Program-made: the position numbers and the translations under genes
In this document: positions 10,503-19,628 of the stretch, piece after piece
Numbering within the stretch: the first letter of the stretch is position 1
How the letters are laid out: every line of letters begins with the position of its first letter
The notes under the pieces: model-generated
What the model saw: the letters and a program-made list of their open reading frames with translations, nothing else
What the model was told of the DNA's origin: nothing
Database searches by the model: none
Source of the DNA: Pseudomonadales bacterium
GTDB lineage: Bacteria > Pseudomonadota > Gammaproteobacteria > Pseudomonadales > Azotimanducaceae
Direction: 5' to 3'
DNA length: 42,693 nt
Assembly (NCBI GenBank): GCA_022448085.1
Contig: JAKUTH010000021.1
Span: 1 to 42,693, forward strand

Positions 10503-11870
10503 TTAGAGTTGATTCGGCAACCACGTTGCTAATTTAGGCATTGCAACCAACAACGATAAGAGAAGCAGCTGCAGTCCGATGAACGGAACGACGCCTCGGT
10601 AGATATCTGAAGTTGTGATTGTTTCCGGCGCGACGCCTCGGAGGTAGAAGAGAGCAAACCCAAATGGCGGCGTTAGGAAAGATGTTTGGAGATTCACTGC
10701 AATCATGACGCCAAGCCAGACCGGGTCGACGCCCATGCTTAACAATACTGGTCCGACGATGGGCACGACTACGTAGGTAATTTCGATAAAGTCGAGAATG
10801 AAACCGAGCAGGAAAATGACCAACATGACGATACCAATCGCTGTCCATTGGCCGCCGGGCATGTCGGTGAACAACGTGGCGACGAGATCGTCGCCACCGT
10901 AGCCGCGGAACACGAGAGAGAATATGGACGCGCCGATAAGAATGAAAAACACCATCGAGGTGGTTAGAAGGGTTGTCCGCATAATTTCTTGAAGAATTTT
11001 TCGCGTAAGGGCTCGGTACAAGATGGCGAGGATCAGAGCTCCCATCGCTCCTACAGCTGCTGCCTCTGTTGGTGTTGCATACCCGAGCAGGATGGAGCCG
11101 AGGACCGCCGTTATCAGAAACAGCGGAGGTGCTAGACCCTTGCTGAGCGCGACGACTAGGGGACCGGAGTCTGTTTCTCCACTAGTAGCAGGCGCCGATT
11201 TAGGTTGGTACAAGGCTCGGGAAAGAAGATAAGTTGCATACAGTAGCACCAAGATAAGACCGGGAATGAGTGCGCCCGCAAACAGATCGCCGACAGACAC
11301 CGTTTTCGGAGCAAACAAGCCTTGACTCATTTGTGCTTGTTGGTAGGCGTTTGAAAGTACATCGCCTAGCAAAACCAAGGCGATCGAAGGCGGAATAATT
11401 TGTCCTAACGTCCCGGTAGCCGCAATCGTCCCGCTGGCGAAACTCGGCTCGTAACCGTGTTTCAAGAGGGAGGGTAGTGCGAGCAACCCCATCGTGACGA
11501 CCGTCGCACCAACGATACCGGTACTGGCCGCCATCAGCGTACCCACGATAATGACAGCGATACCCAATCCCCCAGGCATTCGGCCCATTAGCCTTGCCAT
11601 GCTTTCAAGTAGTGTTTGAGCAATATGGGTACGCTCGAGCGTTATGCCCATCATGATGAATAGCGGGACTGCGATTAGAGTCTGGTTTGTCATGATTCCA
11701 TAGAGTCGACTAGGCAAGAATCCAAGGGTATTGAGGTCGAATATGCCCGCGGACCCGCCGACAAATGCGAATAGAAGCGCGACGCCTCCAAGCGTTGGGG
11801 CCACTGAATAGCCGGCGAGCAACGCTAAAAACACGACTGCAAACATCAGCAGGGGGATGTATTCAATCAT
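10503..11870 (-). CDS. dctM: TRAP transporter large permease subunit (DctM)
   Basis: Large integral membrane subunit of the TRAP transporter, carrying the transport path in the inner membrane. The 455-residue protein is almost continuously hydrophobic with roughly a dozen membrane segments and family blocks such as GVALLFAFVGGSAG, MMGITLERTHIAQTLLE, GTLMAASTGIVGATVVTMGLLALP, GTIAATGTLGQIIPPSIALVLLGDV, GYATPTEAAAVGAMGAL and LQTSFLTPPFGFALFYLRGVAPETI. The large cytoplasmic loop near residues 185-240 is longer than in many DctM proteins and fits the TakP-type group. Its ATG overlaps the dctQ stop by eight bases (ATGATTGA), implying translational coupling. It ends nine bases from the convergent dctP stop. 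Confidence 0.95.
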   Translation of the reverse strand: MIEYIPLLMFAVVFLALLAGYSVAPTLGGVALLFAFVGGSAGIFDLNTLGFLPSRLYGIMTNQTLIAVPLFIMMGITLERTHIAQTLLESMARLMGRMPGGLGIAVIIVGTLMAASTGIVGATVVTMGLLALPSLLKHGYEPSFASGTIAATGTLGQIIPPSIALVLLGDVLSNAYQQAQMSQGLFAPKTVSVGDLFAGALIPGLILVLLYATYLLSRALYQPKSAPATSGETDSGPLVVALSKGLAPPLFLITAVLGSILLGYATPTEAAAVGAMGALILAILYRALTRKILQEIMRTTLLTTSMVFFILIGASIFSLVFRGYGGDDLVATLFTDMPGGQWTAIGIVMLVIFLLGFILDFIEITYVVVPIVGPVLLSMGVDPVWLGVMIAVNLQTSFLTPPFGFALFYLRGVAPETITTSDIYRGVVPFIGLQLLLLSLLVAMPKLATWLPNQL

Positions 11871-12345
11871 GTCGCAATATTCGGTATGCCCGGAGGGCCT
11901 CGGCGATTGCTTGCGCTAATAGCAGGAGCGCGGAGAGAGGAATTAACGTTTTAAGTAAATAAACAGCAGGGATTCCACTCACTTCCGGAGAGCCTTCGAG
12001 AACGGTCCAAGCGCGCGCGACGTAATCGAAGCTCTCGACCGTAATGACCAAGCAGACGGGCAAAAGAAAGCTCAAATGACCAAGTAGATTTATTTTCACC
12101 CTGGTCCGTCCGGAAAGTCGGGCATAGAGGAGGTCAACGCGTACGTGACCGTCATGTTTCAGTGCGTAGGAAAGACCGAGCATGAAAACCAGGGAGTGCA
12201 TGTAGGTCACGGATTCTTGAAGCGCGATAGCACCGGTATCGAAGACGTAACGTAATACGACTACTGTACAAGTGGTAACAACCATCGCCAGGATGAGCCA
12301 CGAAACGACGCGTCCAGTGGTCTCAATTAGAGTGTCGGGTTTCAC
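11863..12345 (-). CDS. dctQ: TRAP transporter small permease subunit (DctQ)
   Basis: Small membrane subunit of the TRAP transporter, associating with DctM and helping dock the binding protein. With the GTG at 12345 it has 160 residues and four membrane segments (around WLILAMVVTTCTVVVLRYVF, SLVFMLGLSYAL, LLGHLSFLLPVCLVITV and TLIPLSALLLLAQAIAEAL). ALQESVTYMHSLVFMLG and HVRVDLLYARLS are typical of the family. The frame is open for 21 more codons upstream, inside ubiA, but the GTG overlapping the ubiA stop (GTGA) gives the expected length. It is thus coupled to ubiA upstream and dctM downstream. Confidence 0.92.
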   Translation of the reverse strand: MKPDTLIETTGRVVSWLILAMVVTTCTVVVLRYVFDTGAIALQESVTYMHSLVFMLGLSYALKHDGHVRVDLLYARLSGRTRVKINLLGHLSFLLPVCLVITVESFDYVARAWTVLEGSPEVSGIPAVYLLKTLIPLSALLLLAQAIAEALRAYRILRHD

Positions 12346-13217
12346 GTAGCGAGTGTTCCGATTAGGTGTTCCGCAACGACTCCGATAAAGATGGTGAACC
12401 CGACCCATGTGTTGTTACCGAAGGCCTTAAGGCAACTCGTTTCATCCCGGGATCGGATCAAAATTTGCTGGTAGATAAACAACCCTGCGACAGTGGCAAT
12501 CGCCAAAGAGTAGGGTATTTGAAAACCGCAATATTCGCCCAATAGGAACAAAAGTATCACTGAGACGGATTGCATTAACCCGATGGCCAAGCGATCCCAT
12601 TCTCCGAGCAGAAGGGCAGTAGACTTCACGCCAATGGTGCGGTCATCCCTTCGATCGACCATGGCGTACTGAGTATCGTAAGCGATGATCCAAGTGACGC
12701 TCATCAAGAAAAATAAACAAATAGGCATGCTAAGACCTCCTCGTACGGCTGTTGAGGCCATGGGTATACCCCAACTAAACGCGATACCGAGGATGACTTG
12801 GGGAAAAAACGTGACACGTTTCATGAATGGATAAACGATCGCGATACAAAACCCCGCGACAGCCATCCAGCGGGTAATCACGTTTAGTGTGAACATCAAC
12901 GCGAGCCCGAGAGTGGATAGAGCGGCAAATATAATGATTGCCTCGACGAGGCTTAAGCGGCCGTCCGCGAGGGGGCGTGACTTGGTTCGCTCGACAAGGG
13001 GGTCGATATGGCGATCGATGATGTCGTTGGCGACACACCCTGCGGCACGCATGACGAAGGTTCCAGCGATAAATGTGCAAAGGATCCAGAAAGCAGGAAC
13101 CGCCTCGGCAGCAAGCCAGAGCGCCGTGAGCGTGGGCCACAACAACAAAAGTGTACCGACGGGTCGATCGAGACGTATCAGTTCGATTATGGCGTTAAAT
13201 TTTTGCGGACGTATCAT
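12342..13217 (-). CDS. ubiA: 4-hydroxybenzoate polyprenyltransferase (ubiquinone biosynthesis)
   Basis: Membrane enzyme that joins the polyprenyl chain to 4-hydroxybenzoate, the first prenylated intermediate of ubiquinone. It is 291 residues with about eight membrane segments. The first aspartate-rich motif is NDIIDRHID and the second is YDTQYAMVDRRDD, both needed to bind the magnesium-diphosphate. LIRLDRPVGTLLLLWPTL at the N-terminus is also characteristic. ubiC (chorismate lyase), often next to ubiA in gammaproteobacteria, is not in this window. Rubredoxin lies divergently upstream, as in Pseudomonas. Unusually, TRAP permease genes follow directly, overlapping by four bases. Confidence 0.96.
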   Translation of the reverse strand: MIRPQKFNAIIELIRLDRPVGTLLLLWPTLTALWLAAEAVPAFWILCTFIAGTFVMRAAGCVANDIIDRHIDPLVERTKSRPLADGRLSLVEAIIIFAALSTLGLALMFTLNVITRWMAVAGFCIAIVYPFMKRVTFFPQVILGIAFSWGIPMASTAVRGGLSMPICLFFLMSVTWIIAYDTQYAMVDRRDDRTIGVKSTALLLGEWDRLAIGLMQSVSVILLFLLGEYCGFQIPYSLAIATVAGLFIYQQILIRSRDETSCLKAFGNNTWVGFTIFIGVVAEHLIGTLAT

Positions 13218-13305
13218 GGGTTTTTGGGCGAGCCTTGGTAGATTGATTTATATGGCTTGCACAGGGTAGTTTACAGCGCGCTTTGAGAACCCCAGGTAGT
13301 AATTC

Positions 13306-13473
13306 ATGCGGAAATGGCAATGCATCGTATGTGGTTGGATTTACGATGAGGCCGAGGGTTGTGAGGATGAAGGCCTCGCACCGGGCACCAAGTGGGAGGA
13401 CGTCCCGGAAGATTTTGTCTGTCCGGAGTGTGGGGTTGCCAAAGAAGACTTTGAGATGATTGAGATAGGATAG
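13306..13473 (+). CDS. rubA: Rubredoxin
   Basis: Small cytoplasmic electron carrier with one iron held by four cysteines. The 55-residue product has both ligand pairs, CIVCG (Cys6, Cys9) and CPECG (Cys39, Cys42), plus the conserved aromatic and acidic core (WIYDEAEG, GTKWEDVPEDFVCP). In Pseudomonas such rubredoxins, sitting next to ubiA/ubiC, pass electrons to alkane hydroxylase or act in oxidative-stress responses; no hydroxylase or rubredoxin reductase is seen here, so the partner is unknown. It is divergent from ubiA, with 88 bases between starts, and ends seven bases before the symporter gene, so the two are probably cotranscribed. Confidence 0.95.
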   Translation: MRKWQCIVCGWIYDEAEGCEDEGLAPGTKWEDVPEDFVCPECGVAKEDFEMIEIG

Positions 13474-13480
13474 ATTACCC

Positions 13481-14740
13481 ATGAATCTCACCGTCCGAAT
13501 ACTGATTGGCATGGCAGCGGGTGTACTTGTCGGACTCGCTGTTCAAGGATTTACGTCCGATGACCATTGGCTTCAGACCGTACTTATACAGGACGTATTT
13601 GATGCTGGCGGCAAGGTTTTTATCGCGTCGCTTCGGTTGATGGTTGTACCCCTGGTACTTGTGTCTTTAGTGTGCGGCTCGTCAAGCCTGGCCGATGGGG
13701 CAAGCATGGGACGGCTGGGCGGAAAGTCGATCGGCCTTTATCTTTTCACCACCGCGGTCGCGATCTCTTTGGCGCTTGGGCTGGCGCTCTTCATTAGCCC
13801 CGGGGAGGGAGGGTCCGCTAGCCAAGCGGTTGAATATACGCCGCGGCCGAGCCCTGGGCTCAAAGAAACCTTCCTCAACATTTTTCCAACCAATCCCGTT
13901 CAAGCCATGGCCGATGGCAATATGCTACAGATCATTGTTTTTGCATTGCTCCTGGGTACAGCCCTTGGTCGCTCGGGGGATGCAGGCCAAAGAATTCGAT
14001 CGTTTTTTGAGGACCTCAATGGTGTCCTCATGCGACTAATCGTAATGCTCATTAGTCTCGCGCCTTTCGGGGTTTTTTTCCTAATGGCCAAGCTCTTCTC
14101 TGAAGTTGGTTGGCGAGACATTATCGAGCTTGGAAAGTACTTCGCGACGGTAATTTTGGCGCTGATCATTCATGCATCAGTTGTATATCCGGCGTTGTTG
14201 TTATGGCTTGCGAAAACGAATCCCATAAAGTTCTACCAGAAAATGCGAGAACCGATGCTTTTTGCGTTTAGTACTTCGTCGAGTGGAGCGACATTGCCGG
14301 TGACCTTGCGCACGGTGGAAAAGAAATTAGGCGTGGATAACAGCATCGCTTCCTTTTCGGTTCCATTGGGAGCGACCATCAATATGGATGGCACGGCGAT
14401 TATGCAAGGCGTGGCCACGGTCTTCATCGCGCAATACTTTCACGTTGACCTTGTCTTTACAGACTATTTGATGGTCATACTTACTGCCACGATGGCGTCG
14501 GTTGGGACGGCGGCGGTGCCCGGCGTTGGGTTGATTATGTTAACGATGGTTCTCACTCAGGTCGGGTTGCCGGTGGAGGGCATCGCGTTGATTATTGGCG
14601 TGGATCGGCTGCTCGATATGACACGTACGGCGGTTAATGTCGCGGGTGACGCGACGGTGGCGACAATAGTCGCGCATTCGGAAAAGAAGCTTGATCGATC
14701 AGTGTTAGATGACCCTGACGCGGGTCGAGTCAATCCCTAA
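13481..14740 (+). CDS. Dicarboxylate/amino acid:cation symporter (DAACS, GltP/DctA type)
   Basis: Inner-membrane secondary transporter taking up glutamate, aspartate or C4-dicarboxylates with protons or sodium. 419 residues with the Glt fold: paired transport signatures SLRLMVVPLVLVSLVCG, the serine-rich re-entrant loop STSSSGATLPVT, NMDGTA in transmembrane segment 7, and the substrate-binding DRLLDMTRTAVNVAGD near the C-terminus. The arginine in MTRTAVN is at the position that reads the side-chain carboxylate in family members, supporting an acidic substrate; glutamate versus dicarboxylate cannot be decided. Begins seven bases after rubredoxin and ends 13 bases from the convergent recG stop. 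Confidence 0.93.
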   Translation: MNLTVRILIGMAAGVLVGLAVQGFTSDDHWLQTVLIQDVFDAGGKVFIASLRLMVVPLVLVSLVCGSSSLADGASMGRLGGKSIGLYLFTTAVAISLALGLALFISPGEGGSASQAVEYTPRPSPGLKETFLNIFPTNPVQAMADGNMLQIIVFALLLGTALGRSGDAGQRIRSFFEDLNGVLMRLIVMLISLAPFGVFFLMAKLFSEVGWRDIIELGKYFATVILALIIHASVVYPALLLWLAKTNPIKFYQKMREPMLFAFSTSSSGATLPVTLRTVEKKLGVDNSIASFSVPLGATINMDGTAIMQGVATVFIAQYFHVDLVFTDYLMVILTATMASVGTAAVPGVGLIMLTMVLTQVGLPVEGIALIIGVDRLLDMTRTAVNVAGDATVATIVAHSEKKLDRSVLDDPDAGRVNP

Positions 14741-14753
14741 TCGCGAAATGACG

Positions 14754-16766
14754 CTAGACCGTTGCGTACTCGGTCTCTACCGGCGTCCAGGTTTTAATTA
14801 TTGCCTCGGCAGTCCCCGCGTCAGCTTTACGCATCGTATCGCCAGTTTGAACGACCTCCTTAAATAGTGATAAGTCGCGACTAAGGTCGGAAACACGAAA
14901 TTGTCGCTCACCCGTTTGTCGGGTCCCCATAATGTCACCCGGCCCTCGAAGTTCGAGATCTTTTTCTGCGATCAGAAACCCGTCGTTGGTCTCACGCATC
15001 ACGTTCAAACGTGCTTTTGCCAGTTCCGTCAGCGGGGCTTCGTAGAGCAAAGTGCAGTGACTCGGGAGGTGTCCGCGGCCGACCCGGCCCCTTAATTGGT
15101 GGAGTTGAGCCAGGCCCAAACGATCTGGGTCATCAATTACCATGTGGGTTGCGTTGGGAACGTCAACCCCAACCTCTACAACCGTGGTTGCAACCAGCAA
15201 TCCTATTTCCCCGGATTTGAAACGGGACATCGTTGCCGACTTGTCGATCGTTTTCATACGCCCGTGGATAAGCCCGACGGTCACTTGCGGTAGCTTGCCC
15301 TCGAGTTCTGAATGAACGGTCTCTGCGGCTTTGATCTCACTATCTGCGGATTCCTCGATGGCGGCACAGACCCAAAAAGCTTGACGCCCTGCAGCCACTT
15401 CGCGACCGACGCCTTCAACGATTTCATCGCGCCTTGCATTGGTGTGTATTGACGTCGCGATGGGCGCACGCCCGGGCGGCATTTCATCAATCACCGATAG
15501 GTCCATGTCGGCATACAAGGTCATCGACAATGTCCTGGGGATCGGAGTTGCGGTCATGACCAATTGGTGGGGCAGGCGCCCTTTGTCACGAAGGGACATC
15601 CGTTGGTGAACGCCGAACCGATGTTGTTCGTCGACGATCGTTAAACCGAGTTCGTGAAAAACAACGTCCGTTTGAAAAATAGCGTGCGTACCGATGATTA
15701 CTAAATCATCACCATTTGCTATCGCGTTCAATCTGGATCGTCTTTCTGTTGCAGGCAGTCGGCCCGTTAGGAGGCCGACCCCAATTCCGAGAGGCGAGAG
15801 CCAGCTCGAAAACGTTTCGTAGTGTTGCTCTGCAAGAATTTCAGTAGGCGCCATTATGGCGGTTTGCGCGCCGTTTTCGGCTGCCCGTATTGCCGCAAAT
15901 GCTGCGATGATGGTTTTTCCCGAACCGACATCTCCTTGAATTAGACGCATCGTCGCGCGAGTTTTAGCGAGGTCGTTGAGGACATCAATGGTAGTTTTTC
16001 GCTGAGCGCCGGTGAGTTGGAATCCGAGTTCGCGCAATAACTCTTTACCGAGTTGGTGGACAGGGGGAAGAGCCCGTGCAGGGGCGTTCGAAACGGCTTG
16101 CTGGCGTCGTTTCATCACAAGGTAGTAAGCGAGCAACTCGTCGAAGGCTAGTCGCTTTCGGGCCGATTCAACTAATTCGGGCTGGTCGATCGGTGGAAGA
16201 TGGATTACTCGCAACGCATCTTCCAGAGTAAAGCCCATCGTTTGGAATGAATGAAAGTCCGGAGGGTGTTCAAGAATCTGCTCGATCCATCCCGCAACCC
16301 TAGCGCTTGTTATACCGACGGTGACGCGGTAAACGGGCTTTAATTCTGGCTTTATAGGACCGGGTTCTGAATTGAAAACCCGATATTCAGGATGGACCAT
16401 TTCGAGCCCGGAGCGGCCAAGACGGGCCTCACCAAATAAACGTAGCCATGCACCTGGACGGAGCGCCTCGCGTTGATGCGGGCTAAAGTGAAAAAGGCGC
16501 ATGCTGAGGAATGCGTTCCCGTCTTCAAGCGTGATAATCAGACTTCGGCGGCGGCCATAACCTACGTTAACTTTCACTATTTCACCGGAGACGTAACATT
16601 CGTCTCCCGCATTTAGCTGATTCAGGGGGGTGATTTGGGTGCGGTCTTGGTAACGAATTGGAAGATGCAAAAGCAAATCGAGTTGGCTACGAATCCCCAG
16701 GCGCAACAACTTACCGGCGGCGGAAGGACCAATGCCTTTGAGCGCCGTAATGGATTCGTCGTTCAG
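14754..16766 (-). CDS. recG: ATP-dependent DNA helicase RecG (probable CTG start)
   Basis: Branch-migrating helicase that remodels stalled forks and recombination intermediates. The N-terminal wedge domain with OB fold (ALKGIGPSAAGKLLRLGI, LHLPIRYQDRT) precedes the motor domains: Walker A GDVGSGKT, DEQHRFGVHQR, ATPIPRTLSMT, TTVVEVGVDVPNAT and QLHQLRGRVGRG. The frame stays open far upstream, into ridA, but there is no ATG, GTG or TTG near the expected N-terminus. A CTG at 16766 overlaps the ridA stop as CTGA and gives 670 residues whose N-terminus aligns with family members; that start is chosen. Upstream starts would add a ~70-residue tail read out of frame through ridA. Confidence 0.93.
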   Translation of the reverse strand: MNDESITALKGIGPSAAGKLLRLGIRSQLDLLLHLPIRYQDRTQITPLNQLNAGDECYVSGEIVKVNVGYGRRRSLIITLEDGNAFLSMRLFHFSPHQREALRPGAWLRLFGEARLGRSGLEMVHPEYRVFNSEPGPIKPELKPVYRVTVGITSARVAGWIEQILEHPPDFHSFQTMGFTLEDALRVIHLPPIDQPELVESARKRLAFDELLAYYLVMKRRQQAVSNAPARALPPVHQLGKELLRELGFQLTGAQRKTTIDVLNDLAKTRATMRLIQGDVGSGKTIIAAFAAIRAAENGAQTAIMAPTEILAEQHYETFSSWLSPLGIGVGLLTGRLPATERRSRLNAIANGDDLVIIGTHAIFQTDVVFHELGLTIVDEQHRFGVHQRMSLRDKGRLPHQLVMTATPIPRTLSMTLYADMDLSVIDEMPPGRAPIATSIHTNARRDEIVEGVGREVAAGRQAFWVCAAIEESADSEIKAAETVHSELEGKLPQVTVGLIHGRMKTIDKSATMSRFKSGEIGLLVATTVVEVGVDVPNATHMVIDDPDRLGLAQLHQLRGRVGRGHLPSHCTLLYEAPLTELAKARLNVMRETNDGFLIAEKDLELRGPGDIMGTRQTGERQFRVSDLSRDLSLFKEVVQTGDTMRKADAGTAEAIIKTWTPVETEYATV

Positions 16767-17158
16767 CTGGATTCTTTTGGAATCGACAGTACGGCCTCGA
16801 TTTCTACGCGCGCTCCGCGGGGTAGTTCGTTGACTCCAACCACCGAGCGGGCGGGGAACGGCGGTGTAAATTGATTCGTGAAGACATCGTTGACCTCGCC
16901 AAATAGGTCCAGATCTGTCAAAAAAACGCTCATCTTGACAACAGAGCTCAGCGAGCCACCACTCGCGCGACACACTGACTCAAGATTGCGGAATACTTGC
17001 CGAATTTCCTTTCCGAAAGTATCTGCGACTAGCTCCATGGTCACGGGATCAAGGCCAATCTGGCCTGAAAGATAAACGATTTCACCTGTCTTGATGGCTT
17101 GCGAGTAAGCGCCAATTGCGTCGGGGGCGGCTTTCGTCGATATAGCGGTACGTGTCAC
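16763..17158 (-). CDS. ridA: RidA family reactive enamine/imine deaminase
   Basis: Hydrolyses reactive enamines/imines released by PLP enzymes such as threonine dehydratase, protecting other PLP enzymes. The 131-residue protein has the family signature in order: GAYSQAIKTGEIVYLSGQIGLDP, then NLESVCRASGGSLSSVVKMSVFLTDL, and PFPARSVVGVNELPRGARVEIEAV. The arginine in PARS and the glutamate in VEIEAV are the residues that line the active site in RidA. The GTG start overlaps the spoT stop by one base (TAGTG), and the stop overlaps the recG CTG. spoT-ridA-recG order matches Pseudomonas. Confidence 0.94.
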   Translation of the reverse strand: MTRTAISTKAAPDAIGAYSQAIKTGEIVYLSGQIGLDPVTMELVADTFGKEIRQVFRNLESVCRASGGSLSSVVKMSVFLTDLDLFGEVNDVFTNQFTPPFPARSVVGVNELPRGARVEIEAVLSIPKESS

Positions 17159-19347
17159 TAGCTAACGGCTCGTTCCACACTTTGCACGGGCGTTATGTTG
17201 CGGAGATGTTGCATCGCGCGTTTTAGGTGATCGCGATCGCGAACCGAAATCTCAACGGCCACCGTTGAAAGATCCGACGATCGCTCGTCAACTCGAATAT
17301 GGTTAATTCCGGCGTCCACCATGTTGACAGAAGTAGCAAGTTCCGCCAGGACTCCCTTTCGGCGTTTAACCGTGAGGCGGAGGGTCGTTTCAAACTCACG
17401 CTGAGTCTCGCTCCAGCGCGCAGGAATTATGTCCTGCGGCGCGCGCCGTCGTACCTCGGTAACGTTATTACAAGCCTCCAGATGCACGACAAATCCTTTT
17501 CCTGGCGTCATGTGACCAACGACAGGATCACCCGGTACCGGCCCACAGCAACGACCGTAATTGATTACAAGACCGTCGCCGTCCTTAATGGCAACCGGGC
17601 CGCCTTCGTGTATATCAACCGCCTGATAAGCGGGGTTTTCTATCGCTAGCAACCGTTGGGCAACGGTGTACGCCATGAGATTGCCGATTCCAATGTCGGC
17701 GAGTAAGTCGTCCAACTTTCGCACGTTAAATTCCTGAAAGACTTTTCGCAGTCGCCTAAAGTCCAAATCGTTAATGGAGGTGTTCGCATTGGCGAGTGTC
17801 CTATCAAGTAGGCGTCGGCCGAGACGAATTGACTCGGCGCGTTGTTGTACTTTCAATGCCATACGGATCCCCGACCGTGCGCGACCGGATACAGCGAAAG
17901 TGAGCCACTCTGGACTGGGGCGGGCGTCAGTGGCCGTGATTACTTCGACGGTCTGGCCTGACTCTAATTGTTTTGATAACGGCGCCAAGACTTTGTCGAC
18001 TCGACAGGCGACCGTGTGATTACCGATATCCGTATGAATGTTGTATGCATAATCGATCGGGCAGCTACCCCTCGGTAATTCGAGAATGTCGCCCCGGGGC
18101 GTAAAGACGTAAAGTTCATCGGGAAATAGATCGAGTTTCAGGTTTTCAATAAATTCTTGGGAATTGCCCGCCTTTTGTTGCAAATCGAGGATGCTGTTAA
18201 CCCATTCGCGCGTTCGGGCATCGCTACGCTTGAACGATGCGGGTTGGGATTTATACAACCAGTGTCCGGCGATGCCGTTGTCCGCGATTGTGTCCATTTG
18301 ACGAGTGCGTATCTGTACCTCGATCGGGACGCCGTGCATGCCGAACAGCGTGGTGTGTAGTGACTGATATCCGTTCGCTTTAGGAATGGCTATATAGTCC
18401 TTGAACCTGTCAGTTCTCGGTTTGTAGAGGTTATGAACTGAGCCCAAGGCGCGGTAGCAGGCGTCGACTTGATCGACGACGACTCGGAAACCAAAGACAT
18501 CCATGATGTCGCCGAACGACTTTCTCTGAGCCTTCATCTTTGTATAAATTGAATAAAGGTGTTTTTCTCGACCGACCACGGTGGCATCGATTCCTTCACG
18601 TTTAAGGACCGCTAGGATCGACTTCCGTATTTCTTCCATTAAGGCCTTTCGATTACCGCGTGCAGCGGATACTGCACGACCGATCAATCCGGCACGCAGC
18701 GGATAGATGGTTTCGAAGCCAAGTTCTTCTAGTTCAATCTTGATAGCGTTCATGCCTAGCCGGTTAGCTATGGGAGCGTAGAAGTCGAGAGTCTCGCGGG
18801 CGATCCGTCGTCGCTTGTCTCGGTCAAGTGCGCCGATGGTACGCATGTTGTGCAGCCTGTCTGCTAATTTAACGAGAATGACTCTCAGGTCCTGTGTCGT
18901 TGCCATTGCCATCTTCTGAAAATTTTCTGCATGTTCTTCGGCTGACGTCTTATAGATGGTCGCAAGCTTGGATACGCCGTCCACAATGTCGGCAACTTCT
19001 TGCCCGAACGATTCGACCAGAACTTCTTTATCTATACCTGTATCTTCAAGGACGTCGTGCAGTAACGCGGCCATAATGGACTGATGGTCCATGTGCATGT
19101 CGGCGAGGACGCCCGCTACAGCCAAGGGGTGCGTAACATATGGATGGCCAGATAGTCGACGCTGACCGTCGTGCGCTTCTTCTGCAAATTGATAGGCGCG
19201 CCTAACACGCCTGAGCTCGCGTCTGTTCAGATACGATAAAGCCTTCGTGAGAGTCTTGGCGTTGGTAGGGGCAGCGATTTCATTGCTCAATGCTCGTGCG
19301 GCAAGTTGAGCCTGAAAGTAGGACTCAGAAGTTTTTTTCTCGATCAT
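17158..19347 (-). CDS. spoT: Bifunctional (p)ppGpp synthetase/hydrolase
   Basis: Controls the stringent-response alarmones ppGpp and pppGpp. Domain order: HD hydrolase (LLHDVLEDT near residue 75; [10 protein letters not shown]), synthetase ([19 protein letters not shown] and [10 protein letters not shown]), TGS ([18 protein letters not shown]), a Cys-containing zinc-finger-like region ([16 protein letters not shown]) and C-terminal ACT domain. RFKD corresponds to the RxKD signature of bifunctional enzymes, as opposed to ExDD in RelA-type synthetases, and the HD pair is intact, so both activities are likely. The ATG at 19347 gives 729 residues and overlaps the end of rpoZ by 23 bases; a longer frame starts at 19368. 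Confidence 0.95.
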   Translation of the reverse strand: MIEKKTSESYFQAQLAARALSNEIAAPTNAKTLTKALSYLNRRELRRVRRAYQFAEEAHDGQRRLSGHPYVTHPLAVAGVLADMHMDHQSIMAALLHDVLEDTGIDKEVLVESFGQEVADIVDGVSKLATIYKTSAEEHAENFQKMAMATTQDLRVILVKLADRLHNMRTIGALDRDKRRRIARETLDFYAPIANRLGMNAIKIELEELGFETIYPLRAGLIGRAVSAARGNRKALMEEIRKSILAVLKREGIDATVVGREKHLYSIYTKMKAQRKSFGDIMDVFGFRVVVDQVDACYRALGSVHNLYKPRTDRFKDYIAIPKANGYQSLHTTLFGMHGVPIEVQIRTRQMDTIADNGIAGHWLYKSQPASFKRSDARTREWVNSILDLQQKAGNSQEFIENLKLDLFPDELYVFTPRGDILELPRGSCPIDYAYNIHTDIGNHTVACRVDKVLAPLSKQLESGQTVEVITATDARPSPEWLTFAVSGRARSGIRMALKVQQRAESIRLGRRLLDRTLANANTSINDLDFRRLRKVFQEFNVRKLDDLLADIGIGNLMAYTVAQRLLAIENPAYQAVDIHEGGPVAIKDGDGLVINYGRCCGPVPGDPVVGHMTPGKGFVVHLEACNNVTEVRRRAPQDIIPARWSETQREFETTLRLTVKRRKGVLAELATSVNMVDAGINHIRVDERSSDLSTVAVEISVRDRDHLKRAMQHLRNITPVQSVERAVS

Positions 19348-19597
19348 CTCCAAAGCCGAAAGCCGCATCCATTTCAGAATCGTCCGGCCTCACATCAGCG
19401 GCGTCAAGCACTTCGTCAGTAATCAGACCCTTGGCAATTTCTCGGAGGGCAATGACGGTGGGCTTGTCGCCCTCATCGTCCACAAGGGGATCTGCTCGAA
19501 ATTGAATCATTTGTCGGGCGCGACGCGTCGCAACCATGACCAAATGGAAGCGGTTTTCTACGTGTTCGAGACAATCTTCAACGGTTACTCGGGCCAT
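19325..19597 (-). CDS. rpoZ: RNA polymerase omega subunit
   Basis: Small subunit of RNA polymerase that helps fold and hold beta prime and contributes to the ppGpp site in proteobacteria. 90 residues: [20 protein letters not shown] then [22 protein letters not shown] and an acidic C-terminal tail. The N-terminal MARVTVEDC, which binds ppGpp in E. coli, is intact. Encoded between gmk and spoT as in many gammaproteobacteria, placing a ppGpp target beside the ppGpp enzyme. Confidence 0.97.
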   Translation of the reverse strand: MARVTVEDCLEHVENRFHLVMVATRRARQMIQFRADPLVDDEGDKPTVIALREIAKGLITDEVLDAADVRPDDSEMDAAFGFGDDREKNF

Positions 19598-19628
19598 AAA
19601 TTGTTCGACTTTTAGCGGACGCGCGATT

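Noticed and set aside
10496-10521. GTTGCC/GGCAAC repeat between the dctP and dctM ends as bidirectional terminator
   Set aside because: Only six pairs around a 14-base loop and no T tract on either strand; left uncalled.
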